In this document: positions 17,845 to 27,173 of the stretch, in pieces
How the letters are laid out: every line of letters starts with the position of its first letter
Position numbering within the stretch: position 1 is the first letter of the stretch
Assembly: GCF_003479425.1 (NCBI RefSeq)
Contig: NZ_QUHC01000001.1
Span: forward strand, 1,094,486-1,158,485
Direction of reading: 5' to 3'
Origin: Odoribacter sp. AF15-53
GTDB taxonomy: Bacteria > Bacteroidota > Bacteroidia > Bacteroidales > Marinifilaceae
Length of the DNA: 64,000 nucleotides
Made by a program: the position numbers and the translations under genes
Notes under the pieces: generated by a model
The model's database searches: none
Seen by the model: the letters and a program-made list of their open reading frames with translations, nothing else
Told to the model about the DNA's origin: nothing

Positions 17845-18795
17845 ATGGAATTATATATCAATGCCTTTGCCCATTACATCCCGGAAACCCGGGTTCCGAA
17901 CTCTTACTTCAAAGAGGTAAACGGTTTGGACGACGAGTGGATATACTCCCGCACGGGAATCCGCAACAGAAGCAAAGCCGGGAAAGGTGAAAACACCAAC
18001 ACCATGGCACTAGAGGCTGTTGAGCGATTGAACGACAAACTCCCCTTCCCGATAGAAGAGGTTGACCTGATCGTTGCCGCCACCTATTCCCCGCATGACA
18101 CCGTTGCCACGGCCGCTCATGCCATACAACGCCGATTCAAAATACGGGCAGCCCAATGCCTCAGCGTTTCGGCCGCCTGTTCCTCGTTCATCAACGCCAT
18201 GGAAATCGTCGAGGGATATTTCGCCATGCACAAGGCCACGAAAGCCCTCGTCATCGCCTCCGAACACAACACCGAATACAGCAACGAGACTTGTTCCCAA
18301 AGCGGTCACCTCTGGGGTGACGGGGCCGTGGCCATTGCCATCTCAGCCTCACCCGAGGGAGAGAAACCGGCTAAAATACTGAGTATTTTCACCCGGGGAC
18401 TCGGACATATCGGTAAAGCGGATACCGCCGTCTACCTCCGTCCTCACCACGGGGGAATCGGGATGCCGGAAGGTCGCGACGTGTTTATCAACGCCTGCCA
18501 CTACATGATCGAAGGATTAAGTGCCGTCACCAGTAGCCAGGGGAAACAGTTAAGCGACCTGAAATACATCGCCCCCCACCAGGCCAACAAACGGATCATG
18601 TCCACGGTTGCCCGCCAGATAGATTTCCCGGAAGATCACATGCTTTCGAATATCGAAGAAGTCGGGAACACGGGATGCCCCAGTTGTGCCATCGCCCTCT
18701 CTCAAAACCTTGACCGCGTACAACAAGGCGATCTTGTCGCCCTCTCGGTCTTCGGTGGAGGCTACTCCTGTGGGGCCGCCCTACTGCAATTCTGA
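17845..18795 (+). CDS. 3-oxoacyl-ACP synthase III (FabH-like, KAS III)
   Basis: 316 residues of the thiolase fold. The catalytic triad is visible: Cys in SVSAACSSFINA (about 111), His in APHQANKRI (about 236) and Asn in EVGNTGCPS (about 269). FabH condenses acetyl-CoA or a branched acyl-CoA with malonyl-ACP to start fatty acid synthesis. Active-site residues are intact, but the placement beside a TetR gene rather than in a fab cluster suggests an accessory copy, for example for branched-chain or specialised lipid synthesis. The gene ends 183 bp before the convergent HelD gene. Confidence 0.85.
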   Translation: MELYINAFAHYIPETRVPNSYFKEVNGLDDEWIYSRTGIRNRSKAGKGENTNTMALEAVERLNDKLPFPIEEVDLIVAATYSPHDTVATAAHAIQRRFKIRAAQCLSVSAACSSFINAMEIVEGYFAMHKATKALVIASEHNTEYSNETCSQSGHLWGDGAVAIAISASPEGEKPAKILSIFTRGLGHIGKADTAVYLRPHHGGIGMPEGRDVFINACHYMIEGLSAVTSSQGKQLSDLKYIAPHQANKRIMSTVARQIDFPEDHMLSNIEEVGNTGCPSCAIALSQNLDRVQQGDLVALSVFGGGYSCGAALLQF

Positions 18796-18844
18796 TAAAT
18801 TGAAATAACCTCTCCGACTCTTCCCTACACGTTTTAGTAACCAA

Positions 18845-18882
18845 CACTCCCCCCGTGTAAGGGGGAGCCGGAGGAGGTAGTC
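18845..18882. repeat. Copy of the GGGGGAGCCGGAGG dispersed element
   Basis: CACTCCCCCCGTGTAAGGGG followed by GAGCCGGAGGAGGTAG; same sequence as the end of the 41-bp array at about 16.0 kb, and inverted near 11.83 kb. Nothing else is seen in the 18.80-18.98 kb gap. Confidence 0.75.
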
Positions 18883-18978
18883 ATCACACGTGGAGTAATA
18901 TTATAAACACTCCTCTTTATCTCTCGCCCAATCCTCTTCCCCGAATAAACATCCACGTAAGAATCACCACACCTCTCC

Positions 18979-21066
18979 CTACAAATCAACATTTAACAAC
19001 CCCGTCCTTCGACCGTGATAAGTCAATGTCAAACAATGCATAGCCCTAGTTGCCGCAACATAAAGCATACCCCGGTCTATATCGCTTTTGTAAGTCCCGC
19101 TATTCACGTGAGGAATGATCACTTCATCAAACTCCAACCCCTTCGCCATATGAGCAAAAGTGACAACAACGCCTTTTATAAATGCATTACTCTGGCTCGA
19201 AAGAAAATGAACCTCTTGCTCCCGCTCTTTGAGCCTATCGTAAAGCCCTTTTGCCAAACCTTCATCTTTACAGACAATGCCAAGAGATTTATAACCGGAT
19301 AGCCTAAACCCCGCTATCAATTCCACGATTCCCCCGATCTCCTCCTCCTCGCTCCCGAAATGAAGCACTCTCGGTTTATCCCCGTGCCGTTCAACCACCT
19401 CAAGCTCGTCATTCGCCTGTATTCTCTGGGCAAACTCGGTAATCTCGCAAGTCGAACGATAACTTTTGCACAACTTCATCACCTCCCCCGCGACAAGCGC
19501 TTTGCGAATCATATCCGAAGTTAAACTTCCATACGGGTTCACCGACTGGTTGGCATCCCCCAGAACCGTCATTTTACAAGCAAACAACTTCAAGATCACC
19601 TTGTACTGCACGACCGAATAATCCTGCATCTCATCAATCAACAAATGCTTCACCCGAGAATAAGACTTTTGCCCTTCCAGAGCCACGTGGAGATAAGCCA
19701 ACGGGGCCAGATCGGAATACTCGACCGTGCGATTTTTCCTCAACTTGAACATCCCCGGCATTCCAAGCCACTCGAAAAAGTCCTTGTAAACCTGCAAGTC
19801 ATTATTCCCCGCGAACATATCCCGAATCTTATTCCTAAGCGCATTCCGTTCGGCAGTAGTCAACCTCACCCGGTAGCGCACCCCCACTTCCTCCACGATA
19901 TAATCCGTCATCACCTCAAAACGCTGGCGCATCGGGTAACGGTGGAACCTCCGGAACTGTTCGGCGACATACTCGCCGGGTAACGTAACAAGCCTCATGA
20001 GCTTCACATCCTCCGGACGGAAATAAGTATTCTCCACGTGAAGAATAAAACGATCGAGTTGCGCGACAAAATCAAAGGTCGACTTATAGCGAACACGTTC
20101 AATAAATCCCGCTGTCGGTCTACCCAGCAACTCCGCCACCTGCTCGAAAAATGTCTGGTACCTGTATTTGTGATCAAGCACCCCGGAAAGAACCAGTTCC
20201 ATACTCGTTTCCGGGATCGCCTCTTCCCCCAATTCGGGCAGAACGTTCGATATATAGTCGGCAAAAACCTTGTTAGGCGAAATAATCAGGATATCCTTCG
20301 AGCTGATTTCCCCCTTGTGCGCGTACAACAGGTAAGCCACCCGGTGGAGAGCGATCGAAGTCTTTCCCGATCCGGCCACGCCCTGTATAACAAGCACCCG
20401 GGCCTCCTCGTCCCGGATAATACGATTCTGTTCCCGCTGGATCGTCGCCACGATATTCTTCATCTTATCGTCCGTGTTGGCACTTAACTCCTTTTGAAGA
20501 ACCTCATCGTGAACCGCCAGGGAACTCTCTATCATGTACTCCATCTTCCCGCCACGAACTCGATACTGTCGTTTCAGGGAAATCTCCCCCTCCGTCCTGC
20601 CCGCCGGAGAATCGTAAGAAGCCGCCCCCAACTCGTAATCATAAAACATACTCGAAACGGGCGCTCGCCAATCGTAAATCAAATTCATTTTCCTTCGGGA
20701 ATCATAAAAAGAATGTATCCCGATATACACGGGTACCACTCCCGCGCCCGCCCCGTATTCCCGGAAATCAACCCGCCCGAAATAAGGGATATCCAGTATT
20801 TTCTCCAACCGAGCCCGCTTATCAATAACACTCTCGCCAATGGCAAAATGATTCAGTATACTCTCCCGCATGGAACGAATCTCGTGAGGATCAATGTCTT
20901 TATTCGACCACAAATAATCCTTGTATTCCCGTAACGTGTCAACATGATCTTTCACCGACGAGTCCACCCCTTGAATAGCCTCCTTGATAACACGCGTAAC
21001 CTGTTCCAAATACTCCCGTTCCTGTTGCTCCGTTTTATTAAACACCATAAAGTAATCATTTATCAC
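18979..21066 (-). CDS. HelD-like superfamily 1 helicase / RNA polymerase recycling ATPase
   Basis: 695 residues. The N-terminal part (about 10-150) is helical and charged (EQQEREYLEQVTRVIKEA), as in HelD proteins that insert into RNA polymerase. The UvrD-like core has Walker A VIQGVAGSGKTSIALHR (about 228), Walker B HLLIDEMQDYSVVQY, the motif GDANQSVNPYG, and C-terminal motifs FAHMAKGLEFDEV and LYVAATRAMH. It is monocistronic and convergent with the KAS III gene. Known HelD dissociates stalled polymerase in Firmicutes; the Bacteroidota homologues are usually annotated as UvrD-like or HelD-family helicases. The role here is by family. Confidence 0.85.
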   Translation of the reverse strand: MINDYFMVFNKTEQQEREYLEQVTRVIKEAIQGVDSSVKDHVDTLREYKDYLWSNKDIDPHEIRSMRESILNHFAIGESVIDKRARLEKILDIPYFGRVDFREYGAGAGVVPVYIGIHSFYDSRRKMNLIYDWRAPVSSMFYDYELGAASYDSPAGRTEGEISLKRQYRVRGGKMEYMIESSLAVHDEVLQKELSANTDDKMKNIVATIQREQNRIIRDEEARVLVIQGVAGSGKTSIALHRVAYLLYAHKGEISSKDILIISPNKVFADYISNVLPELGEEAIPETSMELVLSGVLDHKYRYQTFFEQVAELLGRPTAGFIERVRYKSTFDFVAQLDRFILHVENTYFRPEDVKLMRLVTLPGEYVAEQFRRFHRYPMRQRFEVMTDYIVEEVGVRYRVRLTTAERNALRNKIRDMFAGNNDLQVYKDFFEWLGMPGMFKLRKNRTVEYSDLAPLAYLHVALEGQKSYSRVKHLLIDEMQDYSVVQYKVILKLFACKMTVLGDANQSVNPYGSLTSDMIRKALVAGEVMKLCKSYRSTCEITEFAQRIQANDELEVVERHGDKPRVLHFGSEEEEIGGIVELIAGFRLSGYKSLGIVCKDEGLAKGLYDRLKEREQEVHFLSSQSNAFIKGVVVTFAHMAKGLEFDEVIIPHVNSGTYKSDIDRGMLYVAATRAMHCLTLTYHGRRTGLLNVDL

Positions 21067-21159
21067 GTAAAAAGCCTGTATAGAAGAGACAAAATTACGT
21101 CAATCACCTGGTGCGGTAAATAGCTATTTATAGCTATTCCCCGGAAAGGAATCCCGGGA

Positions 21160-21927
21160 TCAAAACAATATTCCGGAATCGTTAGCCAGATTTATCGCTT
21201 CAATGGCATTATCAACCTGCAATTTCGCCAGTATACTCTTCCGATGATTATTCACGGTATAAATACTAACCTGCAATTTATCAGCGATCTCCTTACTCAG
21301 AAACCCTTGGCGAATCAACAACAAAACTTCCTTTTCCCGATCGGTTAACGGTTTCACCATCGACAGACACGTGGCCGATTTAACGATCTCCCCGGTCTTC
21401 CGGTTTACAACCGTACGCTTCACCCTCTCCCCCGGCACCTGATCGGGAGAGATATCCATAACCCCCATGATCATCCACGCCCTACCATTCTTGTCCGTTT
21501 GGAAAACCTGATGACGGCTGACCACATTCACGTATTCCCCGCACGTGTTAAGCACCCGGAACTGGAACACCTGCTGGTAATCATTCCTACACCCGACGGG
21601 AAGCGAGTATATAAACTGCCCGTGATCGACCTGGTATTCCACCAACTGCTTCCGGTCGTCCGGGTGAATCCTCTCCTCCAGCCAATCCCCCTGCTCCCTG
21701 ATCGCTTCTATCCATTCGGGAGCGTACCCGAAAAGACGGGAGAAATTCTCGGAAGCAAAATCATATCGTTTCTTGAACACGTCGACCACGAACAGGCAAC
21801 TCTGGCTCACACGAGACATTTGTTGCACCAATTCCCTTTTCCGGTCCCAATAATGATAATCCACGTCAAGACTCGTTATTCCTTGTCTTGCCCACAATTC
21901 TTCGGGAGTAATCTTCTTTGAAATCAT
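21160..21927 (-). CDS. LuxR-family regulator with N-terminal PAS-like domain
   Basis: 255 residues. The C-terminal HTH (about 190-250) is the LuxR/NarL type (LTDREKEVLLLIRQGFLSKE, then IADKLQVSIYTVNNHRKSI). The N-terminal half contains a PAS-fold pattern (FSRLFGYAPEWIEAI, IHPDDRKQ, and VNVVSRHQVFQTDKNG as a PAC-like stretch). It has no receiver Asp, so it is probably a ligand- or redox-sensing single-component regulator. It is alone on the minus strand; its targets cannot be inferred. Confidence 0.85.
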   Translation of the reverse strand: MISKKITPEELWARQGITSLDVDYHYWDRKRELVQQMSRVSQSCLFVVDVFKKRYDFASENFSRLFGYAPEWIEAIREQGDWLEERIHPDDRKQLVEYQVDHGQFIYSLPVGCRNDYQQVFQFRVLNTCGEYVNVVSRHQVFQTDKNGRAWMIMGVMDISPDQVPGERVKRTVVNRKTGEIVKSATCLSMVKPLTDREKEVLLLIRQGFLSKEIADKLQVSIYTVNNHRKSILAKLQVDNAIEAINLANDSGILF

Positions 21928-22002
21928 AATACAAATATACGCGTAATCGGGTTCTCACAAATATGATCGTCCCTAAAAATCAATAATTCCTCCATACTAT
22001 CG

Positions 22003-22106
22003 CTTACATCTATTCGTTATCTCTAGGATATATCTTCGTTATACCTTCGTTCCTTATAACCCTGTTATAACGATAGTATAACGAAGACATAACGAATAGA
22101 TGTAAG
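22003..22106. repeat. Long imperfect palindrome upstream of mnmE
   Basis: CTTACATCTATTCGTTAT (22003-22020) is the exact reverse complement of 22089-22106. Inside, ATATCTTCGTTATAC near 22030 faces GTATAACGAAGACAT near 22077. The whole about 104 bp can fold as one hairpin. It sits in the 354-bp gap between the divergent LuxR and mnmE genes. Confidence 0.75.
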
Positions 22107-22257
22107 ATTATCTATTGATTATCACATGCTTTATATCACCCTAAAAATAACTTTTCAATAAAAGCGACAAACATCCCCTCCTCCCGCTTACAGGATTAAA
22201 TTCTAAATTCTAAATTTTAAATTCTAAATTTCCGTTTCAAGAGAATCGGAAATAATA

Positions 22258-22265
22258 TACCTTTG
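22258..22265 (+). promoter_or_regulatory. -7 element of the mnmE promoter
   Basis: TACCTTTG fits TAnnTTTG and lies only 16 bp before the mnmE ATG, implying a leader of roughly 10 nt. Confidence 0.45.
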
Positions 22266-22281
22266 CCCAAAAGGAATACCT

Positions 22282-23676
22282 ATGAACGACCAGACTGTAA
22301 TTTGTGCCATCGCTACCGCTCCCGGAATGGGGGCTATCGCCGTGATCCGTTTATCGGGAAAAGGATGTATCGAAGTTTGTGACCGGCTTTTTGTCTCTCC
22401 CTCCGGCAAGAGATTGGTGAACGCCCGTCCGAACACCGTTCATTTCGGCAAGATCGTGGACAGCGAGGAACTCGTTGACGAGGTGCTGGTAACCGTGTTC
22501 CGTGCCCCCCACTCTTTCACGGGCGAGGATTCAATCGAGATATCCTGTCACGGCTCCACGTATATCCAGCAACGCATCTTACAGTTATTGATCAACTCCG
22601 GAGCCAGGTTAGCCGCACCCGGTGAGTTCACGCAACGAGCCTTCTTGAATGGCAAAATGGATCTTTCGCAGGCGGAAGCCGTTGCCGACTTGATCGCCTC
22701 CTCCTCGGCCACCGCCCACAAAATGGCATTAAGCCAAATGCGAGGCGGTTTCTCGGACGAGTTGATGAAACTGCGAGTAGAACTACTACACATCACCTCC
22801 CTGCTCGAACTGGAACTTGATTTCTCGGAAGAAGATGTTGAATTTGCCGATCGGTCGGAATTACATTCTATCGCCGTGGGAATCGACACGTTGATTTCTC
22901 GCTTGTGTGATTCCTTCTCTCTCGGCAACGTCATCAAGAACGGTATCCCCGTGGCTATCGTCGGGAATACCAACGTGGGAAAAAGCACCTTGCTGAATGC
23001 CCTCCTGAAAGAAGACCGGGCCATCGTTTCCGATATCGAGGGAACCACCCGCGACGTGATCGAGGATACCATAAACCTCCAGGGGATTACCTTCCGCTTC
23101 ATCGACACGGCAGGTATCCGCCACACCGACGATAAAGTGGAAAACATGGGTATCGAACGTACCTTTTCCAAGATCGAACAAGCCCGTATCGTGCTTTTGC
23201 TGATTGATGCAACCAAGGAAATCAACCAATTCCTCCCCTATTACACCCAAGTAAAAGAACACATCTCCCCCGACACTCGCCTGCTCATTCTACTCAACAA
23301 AACCGACCAATCCGATTCACCCGACACGCTTTTATCAACTATCGCCCCTCTCTCCTCCGGTGAATTCATCCTCCCGATCTCTGCGAAGACGGGGCATAAC
23401 ATCCCGCACCTAGTGGATCAGCTCGTCTCGGCCGTCAACATGGAAGCCCTAACCTCCGGTGATGTCATCGTCAGCAACACCCGCCATTACGAGGCCCTCA
23501 CCCACGCCCGCTCTGCCATCGAACGCGTCATCGCAGGCTTGGATTCCCACCTAAGCGGGGAATTCATATCCCAAGACATCCGGGAATGCCTGCATTACCT
23601 CGGGGAAATCACGGGCCAGATCACGACGGATGAGGTACTGGGGAATATATTTAAGAATTTTTGCATCGGCAAGTGA
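22282..23676 (+). CDS. mnmE: tRNA uridine-5-carboxymethylaminomethyl modification GTPase MnmE
   Basis: 464 residues. With MnmG, MnmE installs the cmnm5 group on wobble U34 of several tRNAs. The N-terminal tetrahydrofolate-binding domain starts DQTVICAIATAPGMGAIAVI, a helical domain follows, and the inserted G domain shows G1 GNTNVGKSTLLN, G3 DTAG and G4 NKTD. The protein ends with the invariant CIGK, whose Cys is catalytic. It is full length and intact. It is the last ordinary chromosomal gene before the mobilizable island, whose insertion left the coding region untouched. Confidence 0.97.
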   Translation: MNDQTVICAIATAPGMGAIAVIRLSGKGCIEVCDRLFVSPSGKRLVNARPNTVHFGKIVDSEELVDEVLVTVFRAPHSFTGEDSIEISCHGSTYIQQRILQLLINSGARLAAPGEFTQRAFLNGKMDLSQAEAVADLIASSSATAHKMALSQMRGGFSDELMKLRVELLHITSLLELELDFSEEDVEFADRSELHSIAVGIDTLISRLCDSFSLGNVIKNGIPVAIVGNTNVGKSTLLNALLKEDRAIVSDIEGTTRDVIEDTINLQGITFRFIDTAGIRHTDDKVENMGIERTFSKIEQARIVLLLIDATKEINQFLPYYTQVKEHISPDTRLLILLNKTDQSDSPDTLLSTIAPLSSGEFILPISAKTGHNIPHLVDQLVSAVNMEALTSGDVIVSNTRHYEALTHARSAIERVIAGLDSHLSGEFISQDIRECLHYLGEITGQITTDEVLGNIFKNFCIGK

Positions 23677-23718
23677 TAGCTTAGAAACAGTCGTAACCAA
23701 CTACAATCATTTAGAATA

Positions 23719-23741
23719 AAGTCGCTGTATATCAGCGACTT
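23719..23741 (+). terminator. mnmE terminator hairpin
   Basis: AAGTCGCTG (23719-23727) and CAGCGACTT (23733-23741) form a 9-bp stem with a 5-nt loop, followed by CTATATTTT. It lies 43 bp after the mnmE stop. The island's left boundary must be close to or just after this point. Confidence 0.65.
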
Positions 23742-23843
23742 CTATATTTTAGTACTTCCCAGTCCGTATTTGGGAATAACGGTTTTTATCTATATTTTTC
23801 TATCATATTTCTACCGCGACGGAAGTTCACGGTTAGTCCGAAT

Positions 23844-23900
23844 GTCACAGTGACGCATTAGTTGACGTGTGTTGACAGTGGTTTACATGTGTTGACAAAA
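23844..23900. promoter_or_regulatory. Palindrome and four 10-bp iterons upstream of the excisionase-like gene
   Basis: GTCACAGTGAC (23844-23854) is an 11-nt palindrome. Immediately after it, four 10-bp units follow at 23861, 23871, 23881 and 23891 (GTTGACGTGT, GTTGACAGTG, GTTTACATGT, GTTGACAAAA), ending 47 bp before the next ATG. The exact 10-bp spacing suggests a protein array, perhaps for Xis/Int or autoregulation. Confidence 0.6.
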
Positions 23901-23947
23901 ATCGGGAGAAATAAGGCGAAATTACCGCCAATGTAAACAAGGAAAAT

Positions 23948-24826
23948 ATGGAAGTAAGAAAGATTTGCCAATGGTGTGGAAAACCATTTATAGCTCAAAA
24001 GACAACGACTTGTTATTGTAGCCACCAATGTTCCAATCTTGGCTACAAGGAACGCATTCGGGAACGTAAGCGGCAGTTGAAACGGTCGCAAGAAATATTG
24101 CAATCTCGACAAGCCGCCGAGGGGCAGGATTTCTTCTCTTTTGCCCAAGCTGCAAAGTTGATGGGCGTAACTCGGCAATACATATATAAATTGGTAAAGG
24201 AATCGAAACTTCGGGCTTCGCGCATCAGCGGCAAGAAGTCGCTCATCCGCCGTGCGGACATTGAACTGATGATGAAAACCAAACCTTACGAGCGTGTCTT
24301 GCCCAAAGAGGACTTCGACATCTCTGAGTATTACACAGCCGAAGAGATTGCGGAAAAATATAAGGTCAACGCCAAATGGGTGTGGACTTACACACGGCAA
24401 CATAAAGTGCCGAAGGTGAGAATACGCCAGTTCAACTATTACAGCAAGAAACATATCGATGCAGCCTTTGCCAAATACGAGGTGGATTCCGACCTTACTG
24501 AATGGTACACACCGGAAGAGATTCAGGAGAAGTACGGCATGACACGTGTCGCTATCCGTTCGCAGGTGTATCGGAACAACATTCCCTCCAAGAAAGAGCA
24601 TGGGCAGATATTCTACTCAAAGCTCCACTTCGACCTCTCGAAGAGTTCCGAACAGGAGAGCAAGGCGGAATACTACACCGTCAAGGAGGCAATGGAGAAA
24701 TTCAAGCTCTCTCGTGATTCGGTTTACGGTATTCTGCAATTCCATCAGATCAACCGTGAGAAGAACGGACGGTTCGTCAGATTCCTGAAAGTGGAGTTTG
24801 ACCGGATAATGGGTGTCCGCAAATAG
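23948..24826 (+). CDS. Zinc-ribbon protein with four excisionase-type wHTH modules
   Basis: 292 residues. The N-terminus carries a short zinc ribbon (CQWC ... CYCSHQC, residues 7-28). After a basic helix come four similar MerR/Xis-like modules of about 45-50 residues, each beginning F/Y-[ST]-x-x-x-A/I: DFFSFAQAAKLMGVTRQYIY (about 61), YYTAEEIAEKYKVNAKWVW (about 128), WYTPEEIQEKYGMTRVAIR (about 186) and YYTVKEAMEKFKLSRDSVY (about 240). Such proteins sit beside tyrosine integrases in Bacteroidales elements and act as recombination directionality factors or regulators; I infer the same here. The integrase gene follows on the same strand after 117 bp. Confidence 0.75.
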   Translation: MEVRKICQWCGKPFIAQKTTTCYCSHQCSNLGYKERIRERKRQLKRSQEILQSRQAAEGQDFFSFAQAAKLMGVTRQYIYKLVKESKLRASRISGKKSLIRRADIELMMKTKPYERVLPKEDFDISEYYTAEEIAEKYKVNAKWVWTYTRQHKVPKVRIRQFNYYSKKHIDAAFAKYEVDSDLTEWYTPEEIQEKYGMTRVAIRSQVYRNNIPSKKEHGQIFYSKLHFDLSKSSEQESKAEYYTVKEAMEKFKLSRDSVYGILQFHQINREKNGRFVRFLKVEFDRIMGVRK

Positions 24827-24943
24827 TCTAATTTATGACTATCCGTAAATTATTCAAAAATTAATCCCTGCTGTAGGTAATCTGCATGATTACATTATAG
24901 AGTTTCGCCGACGAATTAATAATAACCATAAAAATATAACATT

Positions 24944-26059
24944 ATGCATGAATGCAAGACCGTGACATTAAGGACACGTCCGCTAAAAGGCAGGATGATG
25001 TCTTTCTATCTGGATTATTATCCGGGATATCGAGACAAAGAGACAATGAAAGTTATCCGCCATGAATCGCTTGGTATTTATATCTATGCCAATCCGAGAA
25101 ACAAACGTGAACAGAATTTCAACGAGGTAATGACCGAGAAAGCCGAAGCCATCCGTTGCCGCAGGTTCGAGTCAGTAGTCAATGAACGGTATGACTTCTT
25201 TGACAAGTACAAACTCAAGGCAGACTTTCTGGAGTATTATCGCAAGCAGCTCCGTAAGCATGACCAGAAATGGGAGTTTGTCTATCTGCATTTCAGTAAC
25301 TTCGTACATGGTAAATGCACCTTTGAAGAGATTGACATCGACCTCTGTAACAAGTTTCGGGAATATCTGCTGAGTGCCAAGAAGCTAAGGCGTAACGGAC
25401 GTATCACACGGAACTCCGCATCAGGATACTGGTCTACTTTCAGAGGTTTCCTGAAAATACTCTATCGTAATGGAATGATAAAGACCAATGTCAATGATTT
25501 CTTGGAAAAGATAGAGACAGAAGATGTAATGAAAGAGGCCCTGTCAGTTGAGGAATTGTACAAATTGGCTGAGACACCTTGCAAGAAACCTATTCTGAAA
25601 ACGGCATCGCTGTTTTCCTGTATGACCAGCTTGCGCATCAGTGACATTCTCTCGCTATGTTGGAAAGACATCGTGGACTATTCTGCCGGTGGGAAATGCG
25701 TACACATCATTACGCAAAAGAACAAGGCGGAAGACATCATTCCCATTAGTGAAGAAGCTTTGGGATTGATTGGCTATAATTCTGAAAAGAAAGGTTTGGT
25801 ATTCAAGGGGCTTATGCGCAGTTGGACGCAAATACCGATGAAAGAATGGATTCGTTCTGCCGGAATTACCAAGAACATAACATTTCACTCGTATCGTAGA
25901 ACATTTGCGACGCTACAAGCAGCTGCCGGGACGGACATCCGCACCATACAGAGCATTATGGCGCACAAGAGTATCACCACCACTCAAAGGTATATCAAAG
26001 TCGTGGATGCCAACAAACGTGAAGCCAGCAAGAAAATCACCCTGACACGGCAAGACTGA
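24944..26059 (+). CDS. Tyrosine integrase of the mobilizable island
   Basis: 371 residues. The N-terminal arm/core-binding part includes KLKADFLEYYRKQLRKHDQK (about 82-101). The catalytic domain has the first Arg in CMTSLRISDILSLCWKD, then HSYRRTFATLQAAAG (H-x-x-R), the distal His in SIMAHKSITTT and the nucleophile Tyr in TQRYIKV. All R-H-R-H-Y elements are present. It belongs to the Bacteroidetes integrase family that drives insertion and excision of conjugative and mobilizable elements. It is likely co-transcribed with the upstream wHTH gene. Confidence 0.92.
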   Translation: MHECKTVTLRTRPLKGRMMSFYLDYYPGYRDKETMKVIRHESLGIYIYANPRNKREQNFNEVMTEKAEAIRCRRFESVVNERYDFFDKYKLKADFLEYYRKQLRKHDQKWEFVYLHFSNFVHGKCTFEEIDIDLCNKFREYLLSAKKLRRNGRITRNSASGYWSTFRGFLKILYRNGMIKTNVNDFLEKIETEDVMKEALSVEELYKLAETPCKKPILKTASLFSCMTSLRISDILSLCWKDIVDYSAGGKCVHIITQKNKAEDIIPISEEALGLIGYNSEKKGLVFKGLMRSWTQIPMKEWIRSAGITKNITFHSYRRTFATLQAAAGTDIRTIQSIMAHKSITTTQRYIKVVDANKREASKKITLTRQD

Positions 26060-26083
26060 CAGCTGCTTTGTCCTCGATTTCTG

Positions 26084-26125
26084 CGGTCAGAGTATGATTT
26101 TAGGTGAAAAATCATACTCTGACCG
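26084..26125. terminator. Perfect 18-bp inverted repeat after the integrase gene
   Basis: Arms 26084-26101 and 26108-26125, starting CGGTCAGAGTATG and its complement, with a 6-nt loop. It lies 24 bp after the integrase stop. It is followed by TGATATTT rather than a clean T-run, so it may be a terminator or an RNA/DNA structural element. Confidence 0.5.
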
Positions 26126-26228
26126 TGATATTTAGCATGATACGTGGTAACTATCAGTCTCTTTATTGCAACTATCTGGAATATCGATTATATCTTTAGC
26201 GCGAAACGATTCCAAATACTTGCAGACC

Positions 26229-27074
26229 ATGACGAATAAAAAACAAATTCAGACTAAAAAGATAAGTTTTATCCTCGCACTGTCCGTTATCATTTATGCG
26301 GCCATAGATACTTATCTTTTCCTTTGCCATGACATCAATATCATGCGCATAACGACTCCTGTCATCCTTGGACTGGTAATAGCTATCATATTGTGCGGAC
26401 TCCTGCACAAATTTTTCTATAAATGGCTGACAAAAAATCCTATCAACTTCTCTTTTGGCGAGCCATCTACCCCTATTGTAAAATCAGAGAACGCCATAGA
26501 ATCTATGGATGCTACTGAAATACTGCCCATCGAGCGACCGATGGGTTTGGCTGAACAGGGGTGTCCTCCGTCCCAACAGTTGAATCAAGATACTGTAAAC
26601 TCTGATTGTCCGCAAGATTCTCATTTGAATAAATATGATTCCATATTGGTGGAACTAAAAAAGAAAGAGATTGAAAGGCAAGTGGAAATCATGGATGCGA
26701 TTCGGGAATATGTAACCGTCAAGACTGCCCCCTATCTCTCCAAAGAGGATATTGCCACCCTCATTTCCAATATAGAGTATATGACTTACGATCAACCTGA
26801 GTCATATAAACCGATTCGTTCCAATATAGACAATTCGCTGAGGTCGCCGGGGCTTCGCCATTTGGCATGGAATATCGGTGAACGCTTGGGAGTGCCCTTA
26901 GCGAAAAGAGCCGTTTTTATCAAGAAATCATTTCCATACGAACTTGCAAACGCAACCCTTGAATATCTTAAACTTAATTTACGGGATAATGTCTCAAGCC
27001 AGATTCCCATTGATGTGCCCGATAAAGGCGATTATCGTTTCCATTTAGATGCAGATAATGATGACTCGCAATAG
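26229..27074 (+). CDS. Two-TM membrane protein of the mobile element, unknown function
   Basis: The start is set at ATG 26229 (MTNKKQIQTKKISFI); the frame is open upstream to 26166, but those residues look non-coding and lie over a promoter-like region. From there it is 281 residues: two TM segments (about 12-33 and 40-60) followed by a hydrophilic cytoplasmic part with a helical region (VELKKKEIERQVEIMDAIRE) and a folded C-terminal section. No family was recognised. It sits between integrase and mobilization genes and probably belongs to the element backbone. Confidence 0.6.
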   Translation: MTNKKQIQTKKISFILALSVIIYAAIDTYLFLCHDINIMRITTPVILGLVIAIILCGLLHKFFYKWLTKNPINFSFGEPSTPIVKSENAIESMDATEILPIERPMGLAEQGCPPSQQLNQDTVNSDCPQDSHLNKYDSILVELKKKEIERQVEIMDAIREYVTVKTAPYLSKEDIATLISNIEYMTYDQPESYKPIRSNIDNSLRSPGLRHLAWNIGERLGVPLAKRAVFIKKSFPYELANATLEYLKLNLRDNVSSQIPIDVPDKGDYRFHLDADNDDSQ

Positions 27075-27173
27075 AAAAAGTATGCAGACGAAATAATTAA
27101 TCCGATCTGTATTGTTCTGCAAGGTTTCATTGAGTTGGTTCGCAGCATGTTAAACGATTAAAATAGTCATAAT

